The notes: generated by a model from the sequence alone, not told the origin. DNA of 64,000 nucleotides from Sphingomonas parapaucimobilis NBRC 15100 (GCF_000787715.1 NZ_BBPI01000069.1:107207-171206), one strand, 5' to 3'; positions 1 to 9,503 are shown, counted from the stretch's first letter. Numbers and translations: made by a program.

Positions 1-718
1 ACTGGTTGAGGAAATATTGCGGCATCCAGATCGACAGCGCGGTGAAGCCGCCGAACACGATCGAATAATATTGGCAGTATTTCCACACGCGCGGGTCGCG
101 CAACACCTGCAGCTGCTCGCCAATCGACGCCGAGCTCTTACCTTTGCCGGGATCGGGCAGGGCCACGAGGCGGAACAGCAGCGCCATGGCGAGAAGGCAC
201 AGCGCATAGACCCGCGGCACGCTTTGCCAGCCGAAATGGGTGATCAGCTGGGGCGCGACGAACATGTTGAGCGCAGCGCCGCTCACCCCGGCGCCGAACA
301 CGCCCATGGCGAAGCCGCGGCTCCTGGTGAAGAAGCGCGCGACATAGGGGGTGCCGACAGAGAAGGTGGCGCCCACCACGCCGAGCACCAGCCCGATGGC
401 GAGAAACTGCCAGAACTGGGTGGCGTAGGAGGAGATCCACAGCGGGAGGGCGCTGCCGGCAAGCAGCCAGGTCATGACCGCGCGGCCGCCGAAGCGATCG
501 GTCCAGATGCCGAAGATCAGCCGCAACACGGCGCCGGTCAGCACCGGCGTCGCGGTCAGCAGGCCGAACTCGGATGCGGTGAGCCCCAGTTCCTTGCGGA
601 TCGGGATGCCGGTGACGCCGAACATCATCCAGGCGGCAAAGGTGACGGCGAAGGCGAGCGTCGACACCAGCAGCACGAGCAGCGCGCGGTGCTGGGGCGG
701 GGGGGCGGCCAGGTTCAT
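1..718 (-). CDS. narK: NarK/NasA-type nitrate/nitrite MFS transporter (partial, N-terminal 239 codons)
   Basis: This is an inner-membrane major facilitator protein that would move nitrate in and nitrite out for the nitrate reductase encoded next door. Translated on the minus strand from an ATG at 718, it gives about 239 residues before the window ends, so the C-terminal part is missing. Visible features are a short N-terminus, an amphipathic helix, the FGVTGIPIRKELGL stretch typical of NarK proteins, a cytoplasmic GIWTDRFGGR loop after helix 2 (MFS motif A-like), and glycine-rich helices such as GVFGAGVSGA. The start ATG overlaps the stop of an upstream small reading frame (ATGA). It is divergent from narG, which fits a shared anaerobic/nitrate control region. 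NarK1 or NarK2 subtype cannot be decided from this fragment. Confidence 0.9.
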   Translation of the reverse strand, partial: MNLAAPPPQHRALLVLLVSTLAFAVTFAAWMMFGVTGIPIRKELGLTASEFGLLTATPVLTGAVLRLIFGIWTDRFGGRAVMTWLLAGSALPLWISSYATQFWQFLAIGLVLGVVGATFSVGTPYVARFFTRSRGFAMGVFGAGVSGAALNMFVAPQLITHFGWQSVPRVYALCLLAMALLFRLVALPDPGKGKSSASIGEQLQVLRDPRVWKYCQYYSIVFGGFTALSIWMPQYFLNQ

Positions 719-876
719 GGCGCTTCTCCGGGCGTGGGGGGTGTTGGGGGCGCAGGCGGCGCGGCGGGGGCCAGCACCTCCGGCAGCGGCAATTTCGGGC
801 GCGGCCAGACGGCGCGGGTTTCCGTTCCGTGCGAGTCCCGCGGCAGGATCGGTCGGGGTGGTGGTCGGTCGGTCAT
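715..876 (-). CDS. possible small proline-rich protein upstream of narK
   Basis: This is a 53-residue reading frame starting MTDRPPPRPILP and ending in a proline/alanine-rich tail. Its stop overlaps the narK ATG (ATGA), and a GGGG-containing stretch lies upstream of its ATG. Translational coupling to narK is the main argument that it is real. It has no recognisable domain, and proline-rich frames arise easily by chance in GC-rich DNA. It may simply be the narK leader. Confidence 0.25.
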   Translation of the reverse strand: MTDRPPPRPILPRDSHGTETRAVWPRPKLPLPEVLAPAAPPAPPTPPTPGEAP

Positions 877-945
877 GGATACCCCGGTGGCGGGACTGCG
901 TGCCTCGGCGGAATAGGCCGCACCGGCGGATCGGGACATTGGGGT

Positions 946-1020
946 GTGCGACCTAGGGTACGCACCGGAGGGAGAATACCCAGGCCGACAGCACCGGCAC
1001 CCGCCCCTAGCCAAGGGGCG
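946..1020. promoter_or_regulatory. narK-narG divergent control region with two inverted repeats
   Basis: Two perfect inverted repeats are visible between the divergent narK and narG starts. One is GTGCG-N10-CGCAC (946-965). The other is a GC-rich hairpin, CGCCCCT-N5-AGGGGCG (1002-1020), ending 43 bp before the narG start. I see no good FNR box (TTGAT-N4-ATCAA) here. The repeats are candidate operator or RNA structure sites only. Confidence 0.35.
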
Positions 1021-1063
1021 TTCGCACCATCGACTCGGTGCTGCGCCAGCTCGGGATTCCAGG

Positions 1064-4000
1064 ATGAGTCACACGCTCGACCGCCTCTTCTTCTTCACGC
1101 GCCGTACCGAAACCTTCTCGGATGGCCACGGCGTGACGAACAATGACGACCGCACCTGGGAACAGGCCTATCGGGATCGTTGGCAGCACGACAAGATCGT
1201 GCGCTCCACGCACGGCGTGAACTGCACGGGCTCCTGTTCGTGGAAAATCTACGTCAAGGGCGGCATCGTCACCTGGGAAACCCAGCAGACCGATTATCCG
1301 CGCACGCGGCCGGACCTGCCCAACCACGAGCCCCGCGGCTGTGCCCGCGGCGCCAGCTATTCCTGGTATCTCTATTCCGCCAATCGAGTGAAGCATCCGC
1401 TGATCCGCGGGCGGCTGCTCAAAGCATGGCGTGCGGCGCGGGCGACGCGGACGCCGGTCGCGGCCTGGGCTGCGATCCAGAACGATCCGGACGTGCGTGC
1501 TTCCTACACCCGGATGCGCGGCTCGGGCGGGATGGTGCGCGCGACCTGGGAGGAAGTGACTGAAATCATCGGCGCCGCCAATGCCCATACGATCAAGACC
1601 TGGGGGCCGGACCGGATTTTCGGTTTCTCGCCCATTCCGGCGATGTCGATGGTCTCCTATGCGGCGGGTGCGCGCTACCTGCAGCTGATCGGCGGCGTGT
1701 GCGGGTCCTTCTACGACTGGTATTGCGACCTGCCGCCCGCCTCGCCGCAGACCTGGGGCGAACAGACCGACGTCGCCGAGAGCGCCGACTGGTTCAACGC
1801 GGGCTTCCTAATCCTGTGGGGCTCGAACGTGCCCCAAACCCGCACCCCCGACGCGCATTTCTACACCGAGGCGCGCTATCGCGGCGCCAAGTCGGTGGTG
1901 ATCTGCCCGGATTACTCCGAAGCATCGAAATTCGCCGATCTCTGGTTGGCGGTGAAGCAGGGCACCGATGCCGCGCTCGGCATGGCGTTCGGCCATGTCA
2001 TCCTCAAGGAATTCCACGTCGATCGGCAGGTGCCGTATTTCCGCGACTATGTCCGCAAATACAGTGACATGCCGATGCTCGTCCGGTTGGTGCCGCAGGG
2101 GGACGGCTATGTGCCCGAGCGCCTGCTGCGCGCCTCCGAGTTCGATGCCGCCCTGGGCGAGGCGAACAATCCCGAATGGAAGACGGTCGCGATCGACGAG
2201 GCGACCGGCGATGTCGTCGTGCCTAACGGCTCGATCGGCTTCCGCTGGGGCGAGGCCGGCAAGTGGAACCTGGAGGAAAAGGCAGGGACCGGCGGCACCG
2301 TGCTCCGCCTGGGCCTGAAGGGTATACACGACGACGTCGCGCCCGTGCGCTTCCCCTATTTCGGCGGGGCGGCGACCAACGGCTTCGCGATGACCGACCA
2401 TCCCGACGTGCTCACCCGCAACGTGCCGGTGAAGCGGATGATGCTGCCGGAAGGCGAGACGCTGGTCGCCTGCGTCTACGACCTGCTGCTCGCCAATTAC
2501 GGCGTCGATCAGGGTTTCGGCGGCGCCCACATGCCCGCCGACTATGACGATGTGCAACCCTATTCGCCGGCCTGGGCCGAGGCGATCAGTTCGGTGCCGC
2601 GCGACCAGATCATCGCCACCGCGCGCGGCTTTGCCGGTAACGCCGAGAACACCAACGGCAAGTCCATGGTGATCATCGGGGCAGCGATGAACCACTGGTA
2701 TCACATGGACATGAACTACCGCACCGCCATCAACATGCTCGTGATGTGCGGCTGCATCGGCCAGTCGGGCGGGGGCTGGTCGCACTATGTTGGGCAGGAG
2801 AAGCTGCGGCCGCAGACCGGCTGGGCCCCGCTCGCCTTCGCGACCGACTGGATCCGGCCGCCGCGCCAGCAGAATTCTACCTCCTTCTTTTACGCCCATA
2901 CCGATCAGTGGCGCTACGAGACAGTGGCCATGGGTGAGATCCTGTCCCCTACGGCGCCGACGGGCGACTGGGGCGGGTCGATGATCGACTATAACGCCAA
3001 GGCCGAACGGCTAGGCTGGCTGCCCTCGGCGCCCGCGCTGCAGCGCAACCCGCTCGATCTTGCCCGCGAGGCCAAGACGCTGGGCGCCGACCCCAAGGCA
3101 CATACCGTCTCGGCGCTCCAGTCAGGCGCGGTGCAGATGTCGTGCATGGATCCCGACGATCCCGCCAACTGGCCACGCAACATGTTCGTCTGGCGCTCCA
3201 ACCTGCTCGGCTCGTCGGGCAAGGGGCACGAATATTTCCTCAAGCACCTGCTCGGCGCCGATCACGGCGTGCAGGGCAAGGACCTGGGGGAAAGCGGCGG
3301 GCAGAAGCCGCGCGACGTCGCCTGGCACGACCAAGCCCCGGAAGGGAAACTCGACCTGCTGGTGACGCTGGATTTCCGCATGTCCACCACCGCCGTCTAT
3401 TCGGACATCGTCCTGCCGACCGCGACCTGGTACGAGAAGAACGACCTCAACACCTCGGACATGCATCCCTTCATCCACCCACTCGGGGCAGCGGTGGACC
3501 CCTCCTGGGAAGCCAAGTCCGACTGGGAAATCTTCAAGGCGATCGCCAAGGCCTTTTCGGAAGTGTCTCCCGAGGTGCTCGGCGTCGAGACCGACGTGGT
3601 GCTCACGCCGATCCAGCACGACAGCGCCGGTGAATTGGCCCAGCCCTTCGACGTGCGCGACTGGTCGAAGGGCGAGTGCCCAGCGGTGCCCGGCAAGACC
3701 ATGCCCCAGATCACGATCGTCGAACGCGATTATCCGAACACCTACAAGCGCTTCACCGCGCTCGGCCCGCTGCTCGGCAAGGTCGGTAATGGCGGCAAGG
3801 GCATTGCCTGGGAAACCGGCCATGAAGTCGCTCTCCTGAAGGAGCTCAACGGCGAAGTGCTCGAACCCGGCGCCACGCAGGGGATGGCGCGGATCGATAC
3901 GGACATCGACGCCTGCGAGACGATCCTCACCTTCGCGCCCGAAACCAATGGCGAGGTGGCCGTGAAGGCCTGGGCGGCGCTCGGCGCGCAGACCGGACGC

Positions 4001-4792
4001 GATCACACCCATCTCGCGCTGCCCAAGGAGGACGAGAAGATCCGCTTCCGCGACCTGGTCGCGCAGCCGCGCAAGATCATCAGCTCGCCGACCTGGTCGG
4101 GCATCGAAAGCGAGCATGTCTGCTACACCGCCGGGTACACCAATGTGCACGAACTGATCCCGTGGCGGACGCTGACCGGACGGCAGCAGCTCTATCAGGA
4201 TCATGCATGGATGCGGGCGTTCGGCGAGGCCTTGTGCGTCTATCGGCCGCCAATCGATCTCAAGACTACCTATGTCCAGGGCGGCAAGCCCAATGGCGAG
4301 ACCGAGATCGTCCTGAATTTCATCACCCCGCACCAGAAATGGGGCATCCACTCCACCTACAGCGACAATCTCCTGATGCTCACGCTCAATCGCGGCGGGC
4401 CTGTGGTGTGGCTCTCCGAAGTCGATGCCGCGAAGGCGGGGATTGCCGACAATGACTGGATCGAGCTGTTCAACGCCAATGGCGCGCTGACCGCCCGCGC
4501 GGTGGTCTCGCAGCGGATCCGCGAAGGCACCACCTTCATGTACCACGCTCAGGAAAAGATCGTGAACACGCCGGGATCGGAGATCACCGGGCGGCGCGGC
4601 GGCATCCATAATAGCTGCACCCGTACCGTGCTCAAGCCGACGCACATGATCGGCGGCTATGCCCAGCTCGCCTACGGCTTCAACTATTACGGCACGGTGG
4701 GCTCCAACCGCGATGAATTCGTCATCGTCCGCAAAATGCGCAAGATCAACTGGCTCGACGACGCCCGTGCCGAAAAGGAGTTCGCGAAATGA
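1064..4792 (+). CDS. narG: respiratory nitrate reductase alpha subunit (molybdopterin)
   Basis: This is the catalytic subunit of membrane-bound respiratory nitrate reductase, reducing nitrate to nitrite on the cytoplasmic face with electrons from NarH/NarI. The 1242-residue protein aligns along its whole length with E. coli NarG from memory. The start MSHTLDRLFFF matches the E. coli start, so I use the ATG at 1064 rather than an in-frame upstream extension. His50, Cys54, Cys58 and Cys93 form the FS0 [4Fe-4S] site. Asp222 in WYCDLPPASPQ is the expected molybdenum ligand. The C-terminal molybdopterin-dinucleotide-binding region (GGPVVWLSE, HNSCTRTV) is intact. The twin-arginine-like remnant of NarG-type enzymes is not needed for the cytoplasmic complex. 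It overlaps narH by four bases (ATGA). Confidence 0.98.
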   Translation: MSHTLDRLFFFTRRTETFSDGHGVTNNDDRTWEQAYRDRWQHDKIVRSTHGVNCTGSCSWKIYVKGGIVTWETQQTDYPRTRPDLPNHEPRGCARGASYSWYLYSANRVKHPLIRGRLLKAWRAARATRTPVAAWAAIQNDPDVRASYTRMRGSGGMVRATWEEVTEIIGAANAHTIKTWGPDRIFGFSPIPAMSMVSYAAGARYLQLIGGVCGSFYDWYCDLPPASPQTWGEQTDVAESADWFNAGFLILWGSNVPQTRTPDAHFYTEARYRGAKSVVICPDYSEASKFADLWLAVKQGTDAALGMAFGHVILKEFHVDRQVPYFRDYVRKYSDMPMLVRLVPQGDGYVPERLLRASEFDAALGEANNPEWKTVAIDEATGDVVVPNGSIGFRWGEAGKWNLEEKAGTGGTVLRLGLKGIHDDVAPVRFPYFGGAATNGFAMTDHPDVLTRNVPVKRMMLPEGETLVACVYDLLLANYGVDQGFGGAHMPADYDDVQPYSPAWAEAISSVPRDQIIATARGFAGNAENTNGKSMVIIGAAMNHWYHMDMNYRTAINMLVMCGCIGQSGGGWSHYVGQEKLRPQTGWAPLAFATDWIRPPRQQNSTSFFYAHTDQWRYETVAMGEILSPTAPTGDWGGSMIDYNAKAERLGWLPSAPALQRNPLDLAREAKTLGADPKAHTVSALQSGAVQMSCMDPDDPANWPRNMFVWRSNLLGSSGKGHEYFLKHLLGADHGVQGKDLGESGGQKPRDVAWHDQAPEGKLDLLVTLDFRMSTTAVYSDIVLPTATWYEKNDLNTSDMHPFIHPLGAAVDPSWEAKSDWEIFKAIAKAFSEVSPEVLGVETDVVLTPIQHDSAGELAQPFDVRDWSKGECPAVPGKTMPQITIVERDYPNTYKRFTALGPLLGKVGNGGKGIAWETGHEVALLKELNGEVLEPGATQGMARIDTDIDACETILTFAPETNGEVAVKAWAALGAQTGRDHTHLALPKEDEKIRFRDLVAQPRKIISSPTWSGIESEHVCYTAGYTNVHELIPWRTLTGRQQLYQDHAWMRAFGEALCVYRPPIDLKTTYVQGGKPNGETEIVLNFITPHQKWGIHSTYSDNLLMLTLNRGGPVVWLSEVDAAKAGIADNDWIELFNANGALTARAVVSQRIREGTTFMYHAQEKIVNTPGSEITGRRGGIHNSCTRTVLKPTHMIGGYAQLAYGFNYYGTVGSNRDEFVIVRKMRKINWLDDARAEKEFAK

Positions 4793-6324
4793 AGGTGCGT
4801 GCACAGATCGGCATGGTGCTGAATCTCGACAAGTGCATCGGCTGCCACACCTGTTCGGTAACCTGCAAGAACGTGTGGACCAACCGGGAAGGCGTCGAAT
4901 ATGCCTGGTTCAACAATGTAGAGACCAAGCCGGGCGTCGGTTTCCCGCGCGACTGGGAAAATCAGCAGCGCTGGAACGGCGGCTGGCGCCGGAAGCCCAA
5001 CGGCAAGATCGAGCCGCGCATGGGCGCCAAGTGGCGGATCCTCTCGAAGGTCTTCGCCAACCCCGACCTTCCCGAGCTCGATGACTATTACGAGCCGTTC
5101 GACTTCGACTATGGCATTCTCCAGACCGCACCGGAAATGAAGGCGTTCCCCACCGCACGCCCGCGCTCCACGGTGACCGGCGAGCGGATCGAGAAGATCG
5201 AACGCGGCCCCAATTGGGAAGAGATCCTGGGCGGCGAGTTCGCCAAGAGATCCGAGGACTATAATTTCGACGCCGTGGAGAAGGAGATCTACGGCCAGTT
5301 CGAAAACACCTTCATGATGTATCTGCCCCGCCTGTGCGAGCATTGCCTGAACCCCACCTGCGTCGCAGCCTGCCCCTCGGGCGCGATCTACAAGCGGGAA
5401 GAGGACGGCATCGTCCTGATCGATCAGGACAAGTGCCGCGGCTGGCGAATGTGCGTATCGGCCTGCCCGTACAAGAAGATCTATTACAACTGGAGCTCGG
5501 GCAAATCGGAGAAGTGCACCTTCTGCTTCCCGCGCATCGAGGTGGGGCAGCCGACGGTCTGCTCGGAGACCTGTGTCGGCCGGATCCGCTATCTCGGCGT
5601 GCTCCTCTATGACGCCGACCGGATCGAAGCCGCCGCGTCGACCGAGGATCCGCAGGACCTGTACCGCGCCCAGCTCGACGTATTCCTTGATCCCAGCGAC
5701 CCGGCAGTGATCGCGCAGGCCCGCGCCGGTGGCGTGCCCGAGGCCTGGCTGGACGCGGCGCGGCGCAGCCCCGTCTACAAGATGGCGATCGATTGGCAAG
5801 TCGCTTTCCCGCTGCACCCCGAATATCGCACGCTGCCGATGGTCTGGTACGTGCCGCCGCTGTCGCCGATACAATCGGCCGCCGCCGCAGGCGCGCTGGC
5901 GATGGACGGCGAGATGCCCGATGTCGCCTCCCTGCGGATCCCGGTGAAATATCTCGCCAACCTGCTGACCGCGGGCGAAGAAGCGCCGGTAACGCTAGCT
6001 CTCGAGCGGATGCTGGCGATGCGCAGCTATATGCGCGCGAAGAGCGTGGAGGGGCGGATCGACCACCCGGTGGCCGATCGGGTGGGGCTCACCGCCCAGC
6101 AACTCGACGAAATGTACCGCTACATGGCGATCGCCAATTACGAGGACCGTTTCGTCATTCCCACGGCGCACCGCGAACAGGCCGAGGATGCCTATGGGCT
6201 ACGCGGTGCCTGTGGCTTCACCTTCGGAAATGGCTGTTCCGATGGCCACACCAAGCTGGGGCTGTTCGGTCCCAATAAGCGGCCGAGCACCCAGGTGCAC
6301 GCCCATACCAAGCTAGAGGGCTGA
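4789..6324 (+). CDS. narH: respiratory nitrate reductase beta subunit (iron-sulfur)
   Basis: This is the electron-transfer subunit linking NarI haems to NarG. In its 511 residues the first ferredoxin-type motif is C-x2-C-x2-C-x3-C at residues 16-26 (KCIGCHTCSVTCKN). A second set runs from about residue 183 (CEHCLNPTCVAACP), followed by KCRGWRMCVSACP. The tryptophan there replaces a cysteine, the known signature of the [3Fe-4S] cluster in NarH. A further CTFC...CSETCVGR group completes the four clusters. The start overlaps the narG stop by four bases. The C-terminal half carries the usual NarH extension ending HTKLEG. Confidence 0.98.
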   Translation: MKVRAQIGMVLNLDKCIGCHTCSVTCKNVWTNREGVEYAWFNNVETKPGVGFPRDWENQQRWNGGWRRKPNGKIEPRMGAKWRILSKVFANPDLPELDDYYEPFDFDYGILQTAPEMKAFPTARPRSTVTGERIEKIERGPNWEEILGGEFAKRSEDYNFDAVEKEIYGQFENTFMMYLPRLCEHCLNPTCVAACPSGAIYKREEDGIVLIDQDKCRGWRMCVSACPYKKIYYNWSSGKSEKCTFCFPRIEVGQPTVCSETCVGRIRYLGVLLYDADRIEAAASTEDPQDLYRAQLDVFLDPSDPAVIAQARAGGVPEAWLDAARRSPVYKMAIDWQVAFPLHPEYRTLPMVWYVPPLSPIQSAAAAGALAMDGEMPDVASLRIPVKYLANLLTAGEEAPVTLALERMLAMRSYMRAKSVEGRIDHPVADRVGLTAQQLDEMYRYMAIANYEDRFVIPTAHREQAEDAYGLRGACGFTFGNGCSDGHTKLGLFGPNKRPSTQVHAHTKLEG

Positions 6325-6326
6325 TC

Positions 6327-7010
6327 ATGGCGACCACCTATCGCGCATTGGCGCTGCTGTTGCGCTATCCCACCCACGAAGTGCAGGCGGCGGCGCGCGA
6401 TGCCGCGGCGATCATCGAGGCCGAGGGTCTGGTACCGGCGCCGATCCGGCGTGCGCTGGCTAGGCTGGCGGCGGGGCTGGCGGCGGACGATCTCTACGAT
6501 CTCCAGGAACGCTATGTCTGGCTCTTCGATCGTACCCGATCGCTTTCGCTCAACCTTTACGAGCATGTGCATGGCGAGAGCCGTGAGCGCGGGCCGGCGA
6601 TGGTGGGGCTGAAGGAACTCTACACGCATCACGGCCTCGTCCTCGCCGCGACCGAATTGCCGGACCATCTGCCGGTGTTCCTCGAGTTCCTCTCGGTGCT
6701 GCCGGCAGCGGAAGCGGCGTCGCTGCTGGGTGAGGCCTCCCACGTGATCGCGGCGCTGGGAGAGCGGCTGCACAAGCGGCAGAGCCCCTATCGGGCAGTG
6801 TTCGGCGCGCTATCCGCGCTGGCCGATGACCCCGCCGATGCCGAGGCGCTGGCCGCGCTGCTGCGCGAGCCGGACGATGACCCCGACGATCTCGCCGCAC
6901 TCGACCGGCTCTGGGGCGAAACCGCGGTGCGGTTCGGCCCGGCCGAAATGGGCTGCCCCAAGGCCGAGGCGCTGGTCGCCGCGATAAACCCGCCCGCCAA
7001 CGCCGCCTGA
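6327..7010 (+). CDS. narJ: nitrate reductase molybdenum cofactor assembly chaperone
   Basis: This is a NarJ/TorD-family chaperone of 227 residues. It binds apo-NarG, helps molybdenum cofactor insertion and holds the GH complex until it docks on NarI. The family shows as an all-helical, acidic protein with LLRYPT near the N-terminus and the conserved block YVWLFDRTRSLSLNLYEHVH at residues 55-74, then LPDHLPVFLEFLS. It starts two bases after the narH stop and lies between narH and narI, the standard operon order. Confidence 0.95.
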   Translation: MATTYRALALLLRYPTHEVQAAARDAAAIIEAEGLVPAPIRRALARLAAGLAADDLYDLQERYVWLFDRTRSLSLNLYEHVHGESRERGPAMVGLKELYTHHGLVLAATELPDHLPVFLEFLSVLPAAEAASLLGEASHVIAALGERLHKRQSPYRAVFGALSALADDPADAEALAALLREPDDDPDDLAALDRLWGETAVRFGPAEMGCPKAEALVAAINPPANAA

Positions 7011-7021
7011 GGAGCAGGACC

Positions 7022-7741
7022 ATGGACCTCAATCAGATATTGTTCGGTGTCTATCCCTATATCGCGATCACCGTGCTGGTGGTCGGCTCGGTCGTGCGGT
7101 TCGATCGCGAGCAATATAGCTGGCGCTCCGGCTCCTCTCAGCTGCTGCGGCGTCGGCAGCTGATTGCCGGCTCGGTACTGTTCCATGTCGGTGTGCTCAC
7201 CATCTTCGGCGGACATTTCGTCGGCCTGTTGACGCCGATCTGGGTGTTTGATGCGCTCGGCGTGCCGCATGGCGCCAAGCAGATCCTCGCGATGGCGGCG
7301 GGCGGCCTCGCGGGGCTCCTCTGCCTCGCCGGCGGGCTGTTGCTGCTGCACCGTCGTCTGTTCGACCCGCGGATCCGCAAGACTTCCAGTTTCAGCGACA
7401 TCGCCATCCTGGTGCTGCTGATGCTCCAGCTGAGCCTCGGCCTGGCGACGATCCCGGTTTCGGCGGGGCATCTCGACGGGCATGAGATGGTGAAATTCAT
7501 GACCTGGGCGCAGGGCGTGTTCACCTTCCGGCCCGGCATCGCCCAGATCGTCGCCGACGTGCACCCGATCTTCAAGGCGCATCTGGTACTGGGCATGACG
7601 ATCCTGCTCGTCTTTCCCTTCACCCGGCTGGTCCACATGCTCTCCGCGCCCGTCTGGTACCTCAACCGGCGCGGCTGGCAGCTGGTGCGCTCGAAGCGGG
7701 GGCTGGTGGGCGCAACCCTGGCCGCGAAGGGGGTTCGCTGA
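7022..7741 (+). CDS. narI: respiratory nitrate reductase gamma subunit (cytochrome b)
   Basis: This is the membrane anchor of the nitrate reductase. It carries two b-type haems and oxidises quinol. The 239 residues hold about five hydrophobic segments. Conserved histidines include HVGVLTIFGGHFVGL near residues 56-66 and, later, a histidine before FKAHLVLGMT and another in FTRLVHMLSAP, as expected for haem ligation. The N-terminus MDLNQILFGVYPYIA is typical. A clear ribosome-binding site (GAGGAGCAGG) precedes the ATG. Its stop overlaps the start of the following isomerase gene. Confidence 0.97.
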   Translation: MDLNQILFGVYPYIAITVLVVGSVVRFDREQYSWRSGSSQLLRRRQLIAGSVLFHVGVLTIFGGHFVGLLTPIWVFDALGVPHGAKQILAMAAGGLAGLLCLAGGLLLLHRRLFDPRIRKTSSFSDIAILVLLMLQLSLGLATIPVSAGHLDGHEMVKFMTWAQGVFTFRPGIAQIVADVHPIFKAHLVLGMTILLVFPFTRLVHMLSAPVWYLNRRGWQLVRSKRGLVGATLAAKGVR

Positions 7742-8862
7742 TGCGCGCGGTCGTCGTCTATGGGGTTGAGATCCCCGAACGCCTGATTGCCGCCGAAGCG
7801 CAGCACCACGCCGGTCCGTCGATCGGCGACGCCCGCCGCGCGGCGGCCGAGGCGCTCGCGACCAAGGCGCTATTGCTACACCGCGCCCGCGAACTGGGAC
7901 TGGTCGCGATGCCCGAGGTGGACGCGCGGGGCTGCGAGGAGACCGAAGAGGCCGCGCTGGTGCGCGCGGTGCTCGAGACCGACGTCGAAATCGCTACGCC
8001 GACCGAAGCGGAGTGCCGCCGCGTTTATGATGCCCAGTCCGACCGTTTCCGGGTGCCGAAGCTCTACGAAGCCGGACATATTCTGATAGAGCCTCGCTCG
8101 GCCAGTGACGCCTGCTGGCGCGATGCCGAGGATGCGGCGCGAGCCCTGGCAACGAAGCTTGCCAAGGGAGAGATATCGTTTGCCGAGGCGGCGCGGGACT
8201 ATTCGTCTTGCTCGTCTGCGGCGTTAGGCGGGTTGCTGGGTCAGATGCGGTGCGGTGACTTGGTGGCGGAAGTGGAGGAGCCGTTGCTTGCCCTGCAGTC
8301 GGGAACCGTGGCGTCTGCACCAGTCCGTTCGCGCTTTGGCTGGCATATTCTGAAACTCGAACGGTGCGTCGAAGCCGGTATCCTGCCGTTTGAAGTTGTC
8401 GAGCCCGGTATCCGCCTTCATCTCGAAAGCCGCGCATGGTTGGCCGCGGGCGCGCGTTATGTCTCCGGTCTTGCCGAGGCCGCCGCCGCAAAGGGAATAG
8501 CGCTGACGCTTGCGTACGGGGAAGTACGTCAAGGATCTGCCTGCCTGGGGGATCTGATCAGCGATAGCCGGCTTGCAGAACGGCTGGTCCCGTGGCTTGC
8601 GGCGCATGACCCCGAAACCAGCCTGCGCCTCCTGCAAGTCACAGGCGAGACCGAAAGCGATGCAGTCGGGTACGTGCGGGCAGTTGTCGCGGACTTTGTC
8701 GCCCGCGCGACCGACGAACACTGGACCAAGCTCATCTCGGCGGCCCGGGATTCAGGCGACCCCGCTCAGGCGGCTCTCGCATTGATCATGAAAGCACAAC
8801 TCGACGTGGAATGCACGGCGTGCTCTTCTCACCTCTCGTCGCAGGCACGAAACGCGATGTGA
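7741..8862 (+). CDS. NifM/PpiC-type peptidyl-prolyl isomerase of the nar operon
   Basis: This parvulin-like prolyl isomerase has 373 residues. It has an N-terminal helical region like NifM and SurA-type chaperones, then a rotamase domain at about residues 105-215. Recognisable pieces are LYEAGHILIEP, the FAEAARDYSSCSSAALGGLLG block and SRFGWHILKLER. After this comes a helical C-terminal extension of roughly 110 residues. It overlaps narI by one base and is read with the operon. Genes of this kind follow narGHJI in several proteobacteria, where a role in maturing nitrate reductase is suspected. No signal peptide is evident, so a cytoplasmic role near NarG is more likely than a periplasmic one. 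Molybdenum-cofactor genes that often come next are absent, because IS remnants begin. Confidence 0.85.
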   Translation: MRAVVVYGVEIPERLIAAEAQHHAGPSIGDARRAAAEALATKALLLHRARELGLVAMPEVDARGCEETEEAALVRAVLETDVEIATPTEAECRRVYDAQSDRFRVPKLYEAGHILIEPRSASDACWRDAEDAARALATKLAKGEISFAEAARDYSSCSSAALGGLLGQMRCGDLVAEVEEPLLALQSGTVASAPVRSRFGWHILKLERCVEAGILPFEVVEPGIRLHLESRAWLAAGARYVSGLAEAAAAKGIALTLAYGEVRQGSACLGDLISDSRLAERLVPWLAAHDPETSLRLLQVTGETESDAVGYVRAVVADFVARATDEHWTKLISAARDSGDPAQAALALIMKAQLDVECTACSSHLSSQARNAM

Positions 8863-9122
8863 TCAGTTGACGGTAGCGCTCACCAGCTCAGCGCTGCTGT
8901 TTCGGATCTCAATGGGAGGGAGTGGCGGCGTGCCGAGTGGACTTATCCGTATCACCCCCCCTGTCTGATGGGATGGTGGTATGAAGAGGTTGCGGAAGGG
9001 AGCCCGTCCCCCCCGAGGGTCTGGAGCCCGATAGGGAGCAAGGGTCCCTTCCGCGTTGGTGACAACCCTGAACAGTTGCTTGGGACTACCGATCCCGCAC
9101 GACATGGACAGAAGCCATACCC

Positions 9123-9503
9123 ATGCCACAAGCCGTCATCGGCTGCGACCATTCGCGCGCCTTCATCGACATCTGCGAGCTGCCATCGGGAAGGATCAGG
9201 CAGATCGCCAACACACCGGATACCATCGCTGCCTGGCTCGACACGCTCGATCATGACGTTCGCCTTGTCTTCGAGGCCACCAGCGGCTGCGATGGCGACC
9301 TGATCGCCGCACTGGCAGCGCGCGGACACCCTTTCTCGCGGGTCCATCCGCGTCAGGCCCGCGAGTTTGCCAGAGCCACCGGCATGCTCGCCAAGAACGA
9401 CCGCGTCGATGTGCGTGCCGTTCCTCCTGACCTCGCCGAGGTCGTCCGGCTGCAAAAGCCGGTGACCTTCAGCAGCATCGTCGAGTATGTCGCCCCACTT
9501 TAG
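9123..9503 (+). pseudogene. IS110-family transposase, 5' remnant
   Basis: The first 100 or so residues look like the DEDD (RuvC-like) domain of IS110 transposases: VIGCDHSRAFIDICEL with the first acidic residue, then VFEATSGCDGDLIAALAARG, VHPRQAREFARATG and AKNDRVDVRA. The family protein is normally over 300 residues and continues with a C-terminal Tnp20 domain. Here similarity stops near 9417 and the frame ends at 9503. The 8863-9122 stretch upstream carries no gene and probably includes the element's left end. It is a dead fragment that marks the end of the nar operon. Confidence 0.75.

Noticed and set aside
17..916. Long plus-strand frames opposite narK (299 and 160 codons)
   Set aside because: They are antisense to a clear NarK sequence; their composition (Arg/His/Gly/Ala repeats) is that of GC-rich shadow frames.
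3122..4804. 560-codon minus-strand frame under narG
   Set aside because: It lies wholly within narG on the other strand; no start site, no domain, shadow composition.
9123..9503. Functional transposase
   Set aside because: The frame stops after the first domain, far short of the usual length, and the neighbour is another broken element.
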